A DNA stretch of 31,807 nt from Spirochaetaceae bacterium (GTDB taxonomy: Bacteria; Spirochaetota; Spirochaetia; SZUA-6; Bin103): contig JAPOQV010000005.1 in NCBI GenBank assembly GCA_026710565.1, positions 1 through 31,807 on the forward strand, written 5' to 3'. Positions 16,183-25,065 of the stretch are shown here, in pieces. The notes beneath the pieces were generated by a model. It was not told where the DNA came from, ran no database searches, and saw nothing but the letters and a program-made list of their open reading frames with translations. Numbering within the stretch: the stretch's first letter is position 1; each line of letters opens with the position of its first letter. The translations under genes were made by a program, and so were the position numbers.

Positions 16183-17100
16183 ATGAACGAAGAGATCAGC
16201 CGTCACTACCGGACGCACGGGTATGCCATCGTCCGGGGCGTCTACGACCAGGAGCGAGTCGCACGACTACTCGCCATCTGCAATCGCGTGCTGGAGCAGT
16301 GGCGGCGTGCTCCTCAGACCGACAACCCGCCGGTCGGGCCGCTTTCGAACTACATGCGCCACCTCAACCATCCCGAGTACCACCGGGAGTCCCCCGGCGA
16401 TCTGGCGTACCTGCTTGACTCCGTTGCCGAGCCGAGGTTGATCGAAGCCGTCGAGGCTGCGCTCGGAGAGGAGTTCCTGTTCTCCGCGACGAGTCTGTAC
16501 TTCAACCCGACGGGAGTGAGCGAAGACGGCTTCTGGCACAAGGACAGCCTCGGCGAGTGGCCGGATCCGCGCGACAAGAAGACCGGCATCGGCGTGTCGG
16601 TCCAGATCGCGCTCGTTCCCAGTGACGACTTCGAGCTCGTGCCGGGGTCGCACGGCCGCGATTACACTGACGCCGAGCGCCGTATCTGCGTGGATGACGA
16701 CCGCGCCCACAACCGCTCCAACGAGATGCCGAACGCGGCGAAAATGGTGCTCTCCCCGGGAGACGCGGTGTTGTTCAACGCCCTCGTCGTGCATCGCGGG
16801 CGCTATCACGCCGACAAGCTGCGGCGCACCTTCATGGTCGTGTACCGCAAGACCCGAACGGCTCGTGAGGACCTCTCCCGGCGCGGCCTGCACCAGTACA
16901 CCGACCAGCCGTGGTTCCTGCTCCCGGGCTATCTGGACGGCGTCAGGCCGGGGACGGAGGCGTTTTTCCACCGCTATGTCGACGTCTATGCCGATAGCTG
17001 GCGCTCGCGTCTGAGCGAAATGAACAAATACCTGTGGTTGGCGGCCGCGCTGCAGCAAGCGGGCGATGCGAACCCCTTCTTTTCCGCCCCGACCTCGTAG
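16183..17100 (+). CDS. Phytanoyl-CoA dioxygenase family protein (PhyH-type Fe(II)/2-oxoglutarate oxygenase)
   Basis: A 305-residue cupin-fold oxygenase. The iron facial triad is visible: H119-x-D121 (FWHKDSLG) and H204 (ALVVHRGRYH), with a following Arg (KLRRTF) able to hold 2-oxoglutarate. The N-terminal HYRTHGYAIVRGVYD and the VPGSHGRDYT turn are typical of PhyH proteins. The ATG at 16183 is chosen for the AAGGGAG seven bases upstream; the open frame extends upstream only through remnant sequence. Bacterial members hydroxylate varied small molecules, including osmolytes, lipids and natural products, and the family name does not imply phytanoyl-CoA. No partner gene is obvious, since it lies between remnants and a toxin-antitoxin pair. 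Confidence 0.87.
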   Translation: MNEEISRHYRTHGYAIVRGVYDQERVARLLAICNRVLEQWRRAPQTDNPPVGPLSNYMRHLNHPEYHRESPGDLAYLLDSVAEPRLIEAVEAALGEEFLFSATSLYFNPTGVSEDGFWHKDSLGEWPDPRDKKTGIGVSVQIALVPSDDFELVPGSHGRDYTDAERRICVDDDRAHNRSNEMPNAAKMVLSPGDAVLFNALVVHRGRYHADKLRRTFMVVYRKTRTAREDLSRRGLHQYTDQPWFLLPGYLDGVRPGTEAFFHRYVDVYADSWRSRLSEMNKYLWLAAALQQAGDANPFFSAPTS

Positions 17101-17146
17101 TCAGCTCTCGGGGCTCGGACGGGCACGCTTCCCACGCTTGTTTCCG

Positions 17147-17180
17147 TTGATCTTGAGAGCACGTCTCGTTACACTGTAAC
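17147..17180 (+). promoter_or_regulatory. Candidate promoter with embedded palindrome for the second toxin-antitoxin pair
   Basis: TTGATC (17147-17152) and TACACT (17170-17175) are 17 bp apart, matching -35/-10 spacing, each with four of six consensus bases. The -10 lies within GTTACA-C-TGTAAC (17168-17180), a perfect palindrome, so an antitoxin bound there would block transcription. The antitoxin ATG follows at 17205. The arrangement is seen directly; the regulatory role is inferred. Confidence 0.55.
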
Positions 17181-17204
17181 AAAGCTACGGCGAGGGATGG
17201 AGAC

Positions 17205-17468
17205 ATGCCGGTCATACGCATTTCAGAGCACACGATGGAGCGGCTCAAGAAGTGGGCGGAGCCGCTAACCGATACAGCGGACTCGGCCCTGAGCAAGGCT
17301 CTGGACGCCGCGGACGTCAGTCCGTCGTCCTCTGCGGCCGCGATCACGGCAGAACCCGATCGACGGCGGACGGGGAATTTCATCGATCATCTCCTGACGA
17401 TGCCCGAGGCAGGAGACGATACCGACTTCGACCAGCCGCGCTCCGAACCGCGCGTCGTGGAATGGTGA
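17205..17468 (+). CDS. Putative antitoxin of a VapBC/FitAB-like pair
   Basis: An 87-residue protein directly upstream of a PIN toxin and overlapping it. The N-terminus (MPVIRISEHTMERLKKWAEPL, then DTADSALSKALDAAD) has a beta-strand followed by two helices, as in ribbon-helix-helix or SeqA-like N-terminal DNA-binding segments. I do not recognise a named antitoxin family. The acidic, Pro-rich tail (NFIDHLLTMPEAGDDTDFDQP) resembles a toxin-binding arm. GAGGGA lies seven bases before the ATG. The identification as antitoxin rests mainly on position and size. Confidence 0.7.
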   Translation: MPVIRISEHTMERLKKWAEPLTDTADSALSKALDAADVSPSSSAAAITAEPDRRRTGNFIDHLLTMPEAGDDTDFDQPRSEPRVVEW

Positions 17469-17926
17469 AGTACCTCGTCGATACCAATGTGATCTCCGAG
17501 CTCCGCAAGCGCCATCGTGCGAGCCCGCAGGTCCGCGCCTGGTTCAAGGAGCGCACGCCTCAGGAACTCTTCCTGAGCGTTCTGACGTTGGGAGAACTGC
17601 GACGCGGCACCGAACGCATCGCGCGTCGCGACCCGGCTTCGGCCGTCGCCCTGCGCTCATGGCTCGATAGCACCCGCACTCGGTTCAGGGATCGCATCGT
17701 CGACGTGGATGCCGAGGTAGCCGATCGGTGGGGACGGCTCGGCATACCCGATCCTGTCCCGGACATCGACGGCCTTCTCGGCGCCACCGCGCTCGTGCAC
17801 GGAATGACCGTTGTGACGCGCAACGTGCACCATATCTTCCGAACCGGAGCGCTATGTCTGAATCCGTTCGAGCCCGCAGGCGATCCTGAGCCGACGGACC
17901 ACACCGAGCAGCCGCGTTCCCGATAG
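17462..17926 (+). CDS. PIN-domain toxin, FitB-like VapC
   Basis: A 154-residue PIN nuclease. The opening KYLVDTNVISELRK (D7) is the FitB-type signature. E45 (LTLGELRRG) and D103 (DIDGLLGATALVHG) supply further metal ligands, and the end VTRNVHHIF...LNPF matches the FitB 'TRNVxDF...NPF' pattern. The position usually acidic after TRNV is His (H124) here, a change that may alter metal binding. The ATG at 17462 (or GTG at 17465) overlaps the antitoxin stop, giving translational coupling. It is expected to be an RNase inhibited by the upstream protein. Confidence 0.87.
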   Translation: MVKYLVDTNVISELRKRHRASPQVRAWFKERTPQELFLSVLTLGELRRGTERIARRDPASAVALRSWLDSTRTRFRDRIVDVDAEVADRWGRLGIPDPVPDIDGLLGATALVHGMTVVTRNVHHIFRTGALCLNPFEPAGDPEPTDHTEQPRSR

Positions 17927-17933
17927 GGGCTCT

Positions 17934-19319
17934 TCAGTGGCTGGCGTCGACGGTCACCTCGCCCATCGCGTCGCCTGCCTCCCGTGCGGCATCGGCGCGG
18001 TCCAGGATGACGGCGCCGTCGCCGGCCAGCCGGCGCTGCAGCCCCCGCACGTCCAGCTCTCGCGCGGCAACGTCCTGTCGCGCCGCCAGAGCCGCGGCGG
18101 TGCCGGCTGCCTGTCCCATCGCCATGCAGGTGACGGTGACTCGGCTGGAGGCGAGCGCGGCCTGCTCGGCGCCGTGGCAGCGCCCGGCCACCCAGACGTT
18201 GTCGAGCTCCTGCGGGACCAGCGTGGCGTAGCCGATGTCATAGGGGCGCACCGGCAGGTGCGGGTGGTAGCCGGAGGAGCCGGCCGGATGGCGGTCCAGC
18301 CACCAGCCGCCCAGGCAGACCGCGTCGTCGCGCGGCTCGGCCGCGGCGATCGCGTCCGCGCGCAGTGGATCGTCGCAGCGGATGCGGCGCGACTCGCGCA
18401 CCCCCACCGCCGGTCCGGTGCTCACCAGGTAGGCGTCGCGAAACGCCGGCAACCGTTCCTTGAACAGCTCGAACATCGTCCGCACGTCGCGGCGCCCCTG
18501 CATCTCCGCCGCGGTCAGGTCGTCGGGGTCGACCGGATTGCCCGCCAGGCGGGTGGCGTTGAAGTAGATGTCGTCGTCTTCGACGCGGCCCATCCACGGG
18601 CCGCCGTAGAGGCCGATGCGGCCGGCAGCGTGCGCCTCGGCCAGCACCGTTCCGCACGCGTCGCGCAACTCGGCGTCGGCCCGCAGCCGACCCACGCGGA
18701 AGTGCAGGCTCATGGGCTGCGGCGCCGACGCATCCAGTTCGAACGGCGCGCGGGCGAACGCCACCACGTCGGCGTCGCCGGAGGTGTCCACCACCGCGCG
18801 CGGGCGCACTACCTGCAGCCCCGCCTTGTTGGCGATCACCACGCCGGTGACCCGCGCCCCGTCCCGGACCACGTCGGCCACCGTGGTGTGGTACAGCACG
18901 CGCGCGCCGGCCTCCGTGAGCAGCCGGTCGGCCGCCAGCTTGAAGCGCTCCAGGTCGAAGCGGATCGCGTGCCGGTCGGCGACCGTCCGATTGTGGCCAA
19001 GCTCGGTGTTGAAGCGGAACCGCGTGGCGGCCACCTGCCTCGGATCGTCGAGCGGCACGTCCGCGCGCGCCGCCGCCCGCACCAGGTCGAGCACGACCCC
19101 GCCCACGATCGGCAGGCCGGAGCGCAGGTCGACGAAGCCGTCCAGCGAAGGTCCGACCACGTTGGTCACGTACCCGCCGCAGTAGCCGGCACGTTCGACC
19201 AGCAGCGTGCTGGCTCCCGAGCGCGCGGCGGCGATGGCCGCCGCGGTGCCGGCGCAGCCGCCGCCGACCACCAGCACCTCCGGCCGCGCGACCACCGGCA
19301 GACTGCGATGCAGGATCAC
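17934..19319 (-). CDS. FAD-dependent oxidoreductase (FAD_oxidored family)
   Basis: A 461-residue flavoprotein. The N-terminal dinucleotide fold is clear (VLVVGGGCAGTAAAIAAARS, then LLVERAG). VVDTSGDADVVAFARAPFE is the second FAD segment, and the C-terminal NVWVAGRCHGAEQAALASSRVTVTCMAMGQAAGTAAALA is the family's closing FAD-contact region. No signal peptide is visible, so it is cytoplasmic. The GTG start at 19319 overlaps the stop of the glycosidase-like gene (GTGA), so it is the last gene of the carbohydrate operon. These enzymes are frequent in glycan-use loci and probably oxidise a sugar or its derivative, but the reaction is not established from the sequence. Confidence 0.88.
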   Translation of the reverse strand: MILHRSLPVVARPEVLVVGGGCAGTAAAIAAARSGASTLLVERAGYCGGYVTNVVGPSLDGFVDLRSGLPIVGGVVLDLVRAAARADVPLDDPRQVAATRFRFNTELGHNRTVADRHAIRFDLERFKLAADRLLTEAGARVLYHTTVADVVRDGARVTGVVIANKAGLQVVRPRAVVDTSGDADVVAFARAPFELDASAPQPMSLHFRVGRLRADAELRDACGTVLAEAHAAGRIGLYGGPWMGRVEDDDIYFNATRLAGNPVDPDDLTAAEMQGRRDVRTMFELFKERLPAFRDAYLVSTGPAVGVRESRRIRCDDPLRADAIAAAEPRDDAVCLGGWWLDRHPAGSSGYHPHLPVRPYDIGYATLVPQELDNVWVAGRCHGAEQAALASSRVTVTCMAMGQAAGTAAALAARQDVAARELDVRGLQRRLAGDGAVILDRADAAREAGDAMGEVTVDASH

Positions 19320-21340
19320 ACCGGCAACCAGCGGTAGCCGCGAATCTCCAGCGGCTGCATCTGCGCGACAGCGATCGTTCCCGTGCTCGCCCCCGCCGGC
19401 ACCGGCCGCATCATGCCGTCCCCGGCAAGGTCCTGGCGCAGCTCGGTCACCTGCCCGGTCGCCGTCACGCCCAGCTCATCGAGGTCGATGCGGAGCTCCC
19501 CGGCGAGCGGGCGCTCGCTCAGGTTGGCGCCGGTGAGCAGCAGGGTGCCGTCCGCCAGGTGGTAGAGCGCGAAGTGCAGACCCGGCGGGGAGTCCAGGAT
19601 CTTCCTGCCATACGCCAGCGGGACGTACAGCGTGGCGGCAGCCAGGTCGGCGCTCGACAGGAGCTGCCAGAGCGGCACCATGAACTGGTTGCGCTCGTCC
19701 TCGGGGTCGAGCGGATAGCGGCTGCCAAGGACGATCTGCGGGCCGGTTCCGAACGCGGCCTCGTAGGCGGTCGCCTTCGGGCCCCGCGTCACCGGGTGCG
19801 TGTTCGTCCATGCCAGCGCCCCGCAGGCCGAGTGCGCGCCGTAGTAGACGTGCTGCTCGGGGCTTTGCAGGAAGGTGGTGCCCGCGCTCTCGCCGGTCAG
19901 CATCGCGTCGAAGTAGCCGAGCGCGAACCCGGAGTACTCCTTGTGCTGGCAGCCCGGGTGGCCGATCAGGAAGCCGTCCCGGCCGACAAGCTGGCGGAGC
20001 TTGCGCGTGTACAGGAAGTGCGTGAAGGCATGCGCGCGGCGCGTGCTGTTCTGCCGGTGCTGGAGCTTCTCCCCGTACACGGGGACCGAGGCAGGCAGAT
20101 AGCGGTGCGGCTGGTAGAGAAACGAAGACCAGTCCACGTACACGCCGTCGAAGTCGCGGGTCAGGAAGTCCGTGAACCATCGCGTGTCCCGGTCGAGCGC
20201 GTAATACTCCAGGCCGCGCAGGTACAAGCCCACCCGGATGCCGGCGCCATGCGCCCGCGCGACCACCCGCCGCATCTCCATGCGGTCGGCCACCACGTAG
20301 TTCCCTTCCCAGCCCGCGCCCTCGCCGCCGGCATCCATCCAGCCGGTGTGCAGGAGCAGCACGTCAGCGCCCTTGGCCGCCATGGCGTCGATGTCCCGGT
20401 CGCGCGGATACCACGCCTTCTCGCCCATGCGGCCGTGCCCGACCCCGTCGTTCTGCCACGTATAGACCCGCGCGCCGATCAGGCTGTTCTGCGCCTCCCG
20501 CCGCCCGCGCTCGTTGTTGCGCGGTCCGGCGAGCGACAGTCCCCACCGGTTGGCGTAGGCGTACGGCGCCGCGACCTGCAGCGGCTTGCCGCGGTAGAGG
20601 TGCCAGCGATAGGCGAGCGAGTCACCCTCGCGCCCGCCGAACGTGTGCGCGAACGCCGCGGGATGCCCGGTCCCGAACGGCCTGCCCTCCTCCAACACGA
20701 AGCCGGCCCGGTTGGTGAACGCCGCGTGCTCCCGCACCGACCACGCCACGTCCAGGTACGGATGGAAGGTCCCTGCCTCGTCCGCGGTCCGGTCGGCCGG
20801 CAGGTAGAGGACCGGACGCTCCACCTCCACGCCCGGGTCCGGGACCGGGCGGTCGTAACCCCAGCGGTACTTGCCCAGGGTGGCGAGCGCTCCCGCGAGG
20901 CGCAGCGCCAGCGAGGCCCTGGTGATCAGCAGCGACTCGCCGGGCCTGACCCAGAGGTGCAGGTCGCAGAACAGCACGCCGCAATCGAACACCCGGATCG
21001 ACTGCTCGACGTCGACCGGCGTCGAGCCGTCCTCGAAAACGAGCCGGCCGCGCACGGTGAAGCACACCTCGTCCGGCTCCTCCTTCGACACGGCGGTCTC
21101 GGCTCCGTCCAGCCGCGGCAGCGTGGCGCCGCGCCGTTCGTCCACCAGCTCGTATGCCACCAGGGCGCCGTCCGCGGGTCCCACGGCGACCGGCTCGCGG
21201 CCGTCGTCGACTGCCGCCGCGGCCGGCAATCCGTCACGGAACCGGATCTCGAAGCTGCCGCCGTCCACGGCGAGCTCGCCGTCCCGCCGTACGACCCGGA
21301 GCGCGCCGCGCAGTCCCCGCGGCGAACCGGTGGAACTCAT
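19316..21340 (-). CDS. Putative TIM-barrel glycoside hydrolase of unassigned family
   Basis: A 674-residue protein with three visible parts. An N-terminal beta-sandwich (about 1-250) contains RFRDGLPAAAAVDDG. A TIM barrel follows (about 290-560), with ADVLLLHTGWMDAGGEG, AHGAGIRVGLYLRGLEYY, then DGVYVDWSSF (D398, D403) and DAMLTGES (E484). A small C-terminal beta-domain (LHFALYHLADGTLLLTGANLSERP) completes it. The D-x-x-x-x-D strand end and the later Glu are placed as nucleophile and acid in GH27/31/36-type alpha-glycosidases, but I cannot match a numbered family. No signal peptide is seen. The ATG at 21340 overlaps the stop of the GH67-like gene (ATGA); the frame extends upstream to 21592 only through that gene. 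Confidence 0.7.
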   Translation of the reverse strand: MSSTGSPRGLRGALRVVRRDGELAVDGGSFEIRFRDGLPAAAAVDDGREPVAVGPADGALVAYELVDERRGATLPRLDGAETAVSKEEPDEVCFTVRGRLVFEDGSTPVDVEQSIRVFDCGVLFCDLHLWVRPGESLLITRASLALRLAGALATLGKYRWGYDRPVPDPGVEVERPVLYLPADRTADEAGTFHPYLDVAWSVREHAAFTNRAGFVLEEGRPFGTGHPAAFAHTFGGREGDSLAYRWHLYRGKPLQVAAPYAYANRWGLSLAGPRNNERGRREAQNSLIGARVYTWQNDGVGHGRMGEKAWYPRDRDIDAMAAKGADVLLLHTGWMDAGGEGAGWEGNYVVADRMEMRRVVARAHGAGIRVGLYLRGLEYYALDRDTRWFTDFLTRDFDGVYVDWSSFLYQPHRYLPASVPVYGEKLQHRQNSTRRAHAFTHFLYTRKLRQLVGRDGFLIGHPGCQHKEYSGFALGYFDAMLTGESAGTTFLQSPEQHVYYGAHSACGALAWTNTHPVTRGPKATAYEAAFGTGPQIVLGSRYPLDPEDERNQFMVPLWQLLSSADLAAATLYVPLAYGRKILDSPPGLHFALYHLADGTLLLTGANLSERPLAGELRIDLDELGVTATGQVTELRQDLAGDGMMRPVPAGASTGTIAVAQMQPLEIRGYRWLPV

Positions 21341-23676
21341 CGGTGCCCCTCCACGACTTCCAGGTGCAGCGCCCGCCTGCGCCTGCGCACGCCCAGCGCG
21401 CACGCGCCCGGCTCGTCGAGGCGAACGGGCGCCGCTTCCACCGGCAGCGGATAGCGGACGGGCGGGCCCTCGCGGCCGCTCACGCACAGCCACCGTCCGG
21501 AGAGCTCGATCGCGACGACGGCGGAATCGGCGGCGACCCTGCCTGCCCGGGCATCGGGCCGGCGCTTCGCCGCCTCGACCAGCTCGTACCACAGGTCGTC
21601 CGCGCCGTCCGCCGACCAGCCGGCGCGCGCGTGCACGACCTCCAGCACGAACCGGTAGCCGGTGATGCCACGGCAGGCGTTGTACACCGGATACACCTTG
21701 CCGTGGCGGTCCTCCATGCCGACCGCCTGCTCGATCATGCCCAGCAGCGCGCGGTCCAGGGCCGGCTCATTGCGCTCCGGCGGGATCGTGCCGCGCGCCG
21801 CCGCCCGCAGGCGGAAGTAGCATTCGGCGATCCATCGCCACAGCCGTGCCGTGTCGTGCAGCAGCGCGAACCGTCGCCGGAGCTGCCGCATGCGCGGCCC
21901 CGGCAGCACGTCCGCCGCGCGCTCGACCTCCCGGCACGCGGCGGCCGCCAGGTCCACGGCGCGGTCCTTCTCCTCGAGCACCTCCCGGATCGTCTTCTCC
22001 GCGGGGTCGAGCAGCTCGGCGGTGAGCCACTCGATCGCGGGCTCCCCCGGATTGAAGCGGCGCAGGAAGTTGTCGTCGATCTCCCACGTGATCTGCTCCA
22101 GTTCCGCGACCTGGTCAAGCTGGCTGAGCGCGTGCAGCCCCTTCACGTAGTAGATGCCCTGCGTGATGGTGCGGGTGCTCAAGAGGGGCGCCGCCAGCAG
22201 ATCGGGCGCCCGCTCCCCGTACCGCGCTCCCGCCCACTCGCCCCACAGGGCATCCGTATCGGCCGCGGGATCCCACAGCAGCCGGCTGAACAGGTGCACG
22301 TTGAAGTCGTTCTCGGTGTCGAAGGTGAGCACCGGCGCGCCGGCGGTGAAGAACGCCGCGTGCGAGTTCTGCAGGTGGTAGTCCACCCGGCCGACACAGC
22401 CGGCCGCGCCCTGGCTGCGCGCATACGCGATACGGTCGCGGTAGAAGTCGCCGAGCAGCGCCGGCACGTAGCCGAAGCCGTTGCACTCCGGCGTCAGGGT
22501 GAACTCCACGATCTGCGGGACGGCCGGAAACATCCCGATCAGCGGGTTGTGCGGGTAGTCCACGCCGCGAAAGTCCGCCGGCGTGTACTTGGTCATCACC
22601 ACGGCGTCCGTGAGGCGTCCGGCGGCGGCGATCATGTCGCCCTGCCGCTCCCGTTCCAGGGCGTAGGTCCTGGCCTCGAACACCCTGCCCAGCCGCGCGC
22701 ACACCCGCTGGAAGGCGTCGAACACCCGGCTCAGCTTGTCGGCCACCGACGCCGTCCGGCACGCGCTGCAGCGGCAGCCCTCGTCGCGCAGGATGTTGTA
22801 CCCGCGCAGCGTCTCCTCGAACGTCAGGTTGACGCCGTCCACCTCCGGCACCAGCCGGAAGAACTCCTCCAGCTTGCAGGCGATGAAGTCGTCCCAGAAC
22901 GGCTGGGAGAAGCACACCGGGAACCCCGTGCCGCCGCACTCGGGATAGCTCGCCTCGATGTCATCCGGGAACACCAGCTCGTGGTCCCAGACGAGCAGCT
23001 CCAGTCCGTGCGCGTGCGCCCGCGCGGCGATGCGCCGCAGCATGTCGCGGCGCTCGCGCAACGCCGGCGTGTCGGTCCTGCCCAGACGGGGGAGGAAGCG
23101 ATAGGGGATCAGCCAGTCGATGTCCATGCCCTCCCCCGGCCGCCCCGGAAGCTGCAACCGGTTGATGCCGTAGAACGGCGCCCGGTCGATCACCCGGTTG
23201 ACGGCCGCTTCCAGCTCCGACAGCGGCCGGTCGAACGCACCGCCGGCCGGCAGGTTGAACCCGCCCTGCAGCATCAGCGTGCTCCACTCGCGGATGGCGA
23301 GCTGCGGCGCCGTCCGCACCCGCAACGCGTCCGGCAGGGCGCGGCGCCTGCGGATCTCCTCCACGAGGCGGCAGACCCCGTACAGCACGCCGCGGGAGGT
23401 GGGCGAGTTGACCTCGATCGTGGACCCGGTCGCGGCATCCGATGCGGCGACCTCGTATCCCTCCCGCGCCGGGTCCGGCACGAGCTGGCGCGCACGCGCC
23501 CCGTCGCCGTCGCCGTCGCCGGACACCCGGCAGTGGATGACGGCCTGCGCCGCGGCGCCGCGTCCCGTCCTGAGCGTGCAGCCGATCTCGCGCAGGCACT
23601 CGCGCAGGTACCCGCCGGCCGTCCGGCGGATCGCGGAGTCGACGCCGTCGAATACGGCCGCCACCGCGGCGTTCAC
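21337..23676 (-). CDS. GH67-like alpha-glucuronidase-type glycoside hydrolase
   Basis: A 779-residue protein with the architecture of GH67/GH20-type enzymes. The N-terminal alpha/beta domain (about 1-120) includes SPTSRGVLYGVCRLVEEI. APQLAIREWST then leads into a TIM barrel with HAHGLELLVWDHELVFP, VDGVNLTFEET (E287/E288, candidate acid) and GCRCSACRTASVADKLSRVFD, a Cys-x-Cys-x-x-Cys loop like those of DUF4838/GH67 relatives. LFSRLLWDPAADTDALWGEWAGARYG closely resembles the GH67 stretch just after the barrel. The C-terminal helical region is longer than usual (GH67 is about 670-700). The GTG start at 23676 lacks a clean ribosome site. It probably removes a uronic acid from imported oligosaccharides; the exact linkage is unknown. 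Confidence 0.7.
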   Translation of the reverse strand: MNAAVAAVFDGVDSAIRRTAGGYLRECLREIGCTLRTGRGAAAQAVIHCRVSGDGDGDGARARQLVPDPAREGYEVAASDAATGSTIEVNSPTSRGVLYGVCRLVEEIRRRRALPDALRVRTAPQLAIREWSTLMLQGGFNLPAGGAFDRPLSELEAAVNRVIDRAPFYGINRLQLPGRPGEGMDIDWLIPYRFLPRLGRTDTPALRERRDMLRRIAARAHAHGLELLVWDHELVFPDDIEASYPECGGTGFPVCFSQPFWDDFIACKLEEFFRLVPEVDGVNLTFEETLRGYNILRDEGCRCSACRTASVADKLSRVFDAFQRVCARLGRVFEARTYALERERQGDMIAAAGRLTDAVVMTKYTPADFRGVDYPHNPLIGMFPAVPQIVEFTLTPECNGFGYVPALLGDFYRDRIAYARSQGAAGCVGRVDYHLQNSHAAFFTAGAPVLTFDTENDFNVHLFSRLLWDPAADTDALWGEWAGARYGERAPDLLAAPLLSTRTITQGIYYVKGLHALSQLDQVAELEQITWEIDDNFLRRFNPGEPAIEWLTAELLDPAEKTIREVLEEKDRAVDLAAAACREVERAADVLPGPRMRQLRRRFALLHDTARLWRWIAECYFRLRAAARGTIPPERNEPALDRALLGMIEQAVGMEDRHGKVYPVYNACRGITGYRFVLEVVHARAGWSADGADDLWYELVEAAKRRPDARAGRVAADSAVVAIELSGRWLCVSGREGPPVRYPLPVEAAPVRLDEPGACALGVRRRRRALHLEVVEGHR

Positions 23677-23703
23677 GGCGCCCTCACGCCGCCCACGGCT
23701 CCC

Positions 23704-25065
23704 TCACTCCTCCTGGATCGTCGTGTCCTGCACGCGCAGCACCGGCTTGTCCGCGGTGCCGTGGTACTCGTAGAGCCCGAACGAGTAGAGGGACGCGCCG
23801 GTCATGTCGAACCGGACTCTGATCGGCCGCGAGTAGACGTTAAGTACCGCGACGTCGCTCACGCCCTTCCAACTCACCCGCGCGTGCAGATGGTCGCCGG
23901 TGATGACGTCGGCGTGCGCGGCGTCCAGCGGCAGCTTCTCGCGCGCGACGATGCACGCGCCGTGCTGGTCGAGGATGCTGACGCGCAGCTCGCCTCCCTT
24001 CCGCACTGCCGCGTTCACGAACAGCGACAGCGTGCCGTCCAGCGGAAAGGTGTCCCGCGCCGGGCAGCGGAACGGCTTGGTGACCACCGTTCCCCGGTGA
24101 TCGCCGGCGTCGAGCGACACGAAGCCGTCCTTGCGCAGGTAGGCCGCTCCGTCCACCCGGGGGGAGACGATCTGCATGTTGTGGGTCTCGCGAGTGGCGG
24201 AATAGGCGAGGCGGAGCCGCTCGCCGTCGAATACCGGGAACCCGCACCAGATCATGCCGCCCTCCGGCCCGCCCTCGGGGCCCAGCGGCAGGAACGGCTC
24301 GCGGAACGAACGGAAGAACCGGTAGCCGTCGCGGCTGGTGGCGAGCTGCGGGAAGCAGAGGCCGGACTCGGTGCGGTAGAGGTGCACGACCGCCACGTAG
24401 ATGCCGGCGTAGATGCCGGCCTCGACGTTGTAGACCTGCGTGTCCTCCGGATCGTCCGCGTCCTCGGTCAGCACTCGTACCGGCGGCGTCCAGTGCAGGC
24501 CGAAGTCCGGGCTCTCGCCGCGCCCCATCGTGCGGCCGTGCGGGTAGTTGCTGCCCATCCGCACCATGTCCACCAGGCACCCCTTGCGGTAGTCCCAGAA
24601 CAGCGAGTGGCACTCGCCGGGGCCGTCGTTCAGCCGCGGCCAGACGAGCTGCCAGGGGCCCCAGTCGGCGCCGTCGTAGCTCACCGCCCGGTGCAAGCCG
24701 TAGCCTCCTTCGCCCTTGGCCTCCCAGCAGAAGCGCACGTGGATCGGCCGGCGGGTCGGGGTGCGCGGGTCGTACAGGCCGGGGATGTCCTCGGGGGAGA
24801 AGGTCCAGGCCGGCGGATCGCTCGCGCGGCCCGACTCGTCGGTGTGCTGCAGCGCCGGGAAGGAGTAGTGGCCGAGCTCCCGCGGGGTGACCACGCCTCC
24901 GGGCTCGGCCGGCGTCGAACGCACCTCTGCGGCCTGCTCCGGCGGCACCTTCTCCGGCTGATGCAGCACCGGCGTGATGCCGCTCATGGTGTCGATCAGG
25001 TGATCGTCCACGAAGAGCTGCGGGCACTCCGGCTTGATGTCCAGCCGCTCTCTATCTCCATACAT
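23704..25065 (-). CDS. GH32/GH43-like five-bladed propeller protein
   Basis: A 453-residue protein that begins FVDDHLIDTMSGITPVLHQPEKVPP, an opening characteristic of a group of glycosidase-related propellers annotated as GH32/43-like. Blade-type repeats follow (HRAVSYDGADWG, GESPDFGLHWTPPVRV, LATSRDGYRFFRSFREPFLPLG). A C-terminal beta-sandwich (GELRVSILDQHGACI to the end) resembles GH32 C-domains. AAGGAGG lies eight bases before ATG 25065, which settles the start although the frame continues upstream. No signal peptide is evident. The catalytic acidic residues could not be assigned with confidence. It is the second gene after the transporter, between the esterase and the GH67-like gene. Confidence 0.7.
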   Translation of the reverse strand: MYGDRERLDIKPECPQLFVDDHLIDTMSGITPVLHQPEKVPPEQAAEVRSTPAEPGGVVTPRELGHYSFPALQHTDESGRASDPPAWTFSPEDIPGLYDPRTPTRRPIHVRFCWEAKGEGGYGLHRAVSYDGADWGPWQLVWPRLNDGPGECHSLFWDYRKGCLVDMVRMGSNYPHGRTMGRGESPDFGLHWTPPVRVLTEDADDPEDTQVYNVEAGIYAGIYVAVVHLYRTESGLCFPQLATSRDGYRFFRSFREPFLPLGPEGGPEGGMIWCGFPVFDGERLRLAYSATRETHNMQIVSPRVDGAAYLRKDGFVSLDAGDHRGTVVTKPFRCPARDTFPLDGTLSLFVNAAVRKGGELRVSILDQHGACIVAREKLPLDAAHADVITGDHLHARVSWKGVSDVAVLNVYSRPIRVRFDMTGASLYSFGLYEYHGTADKPVLRVQDTTIQEE

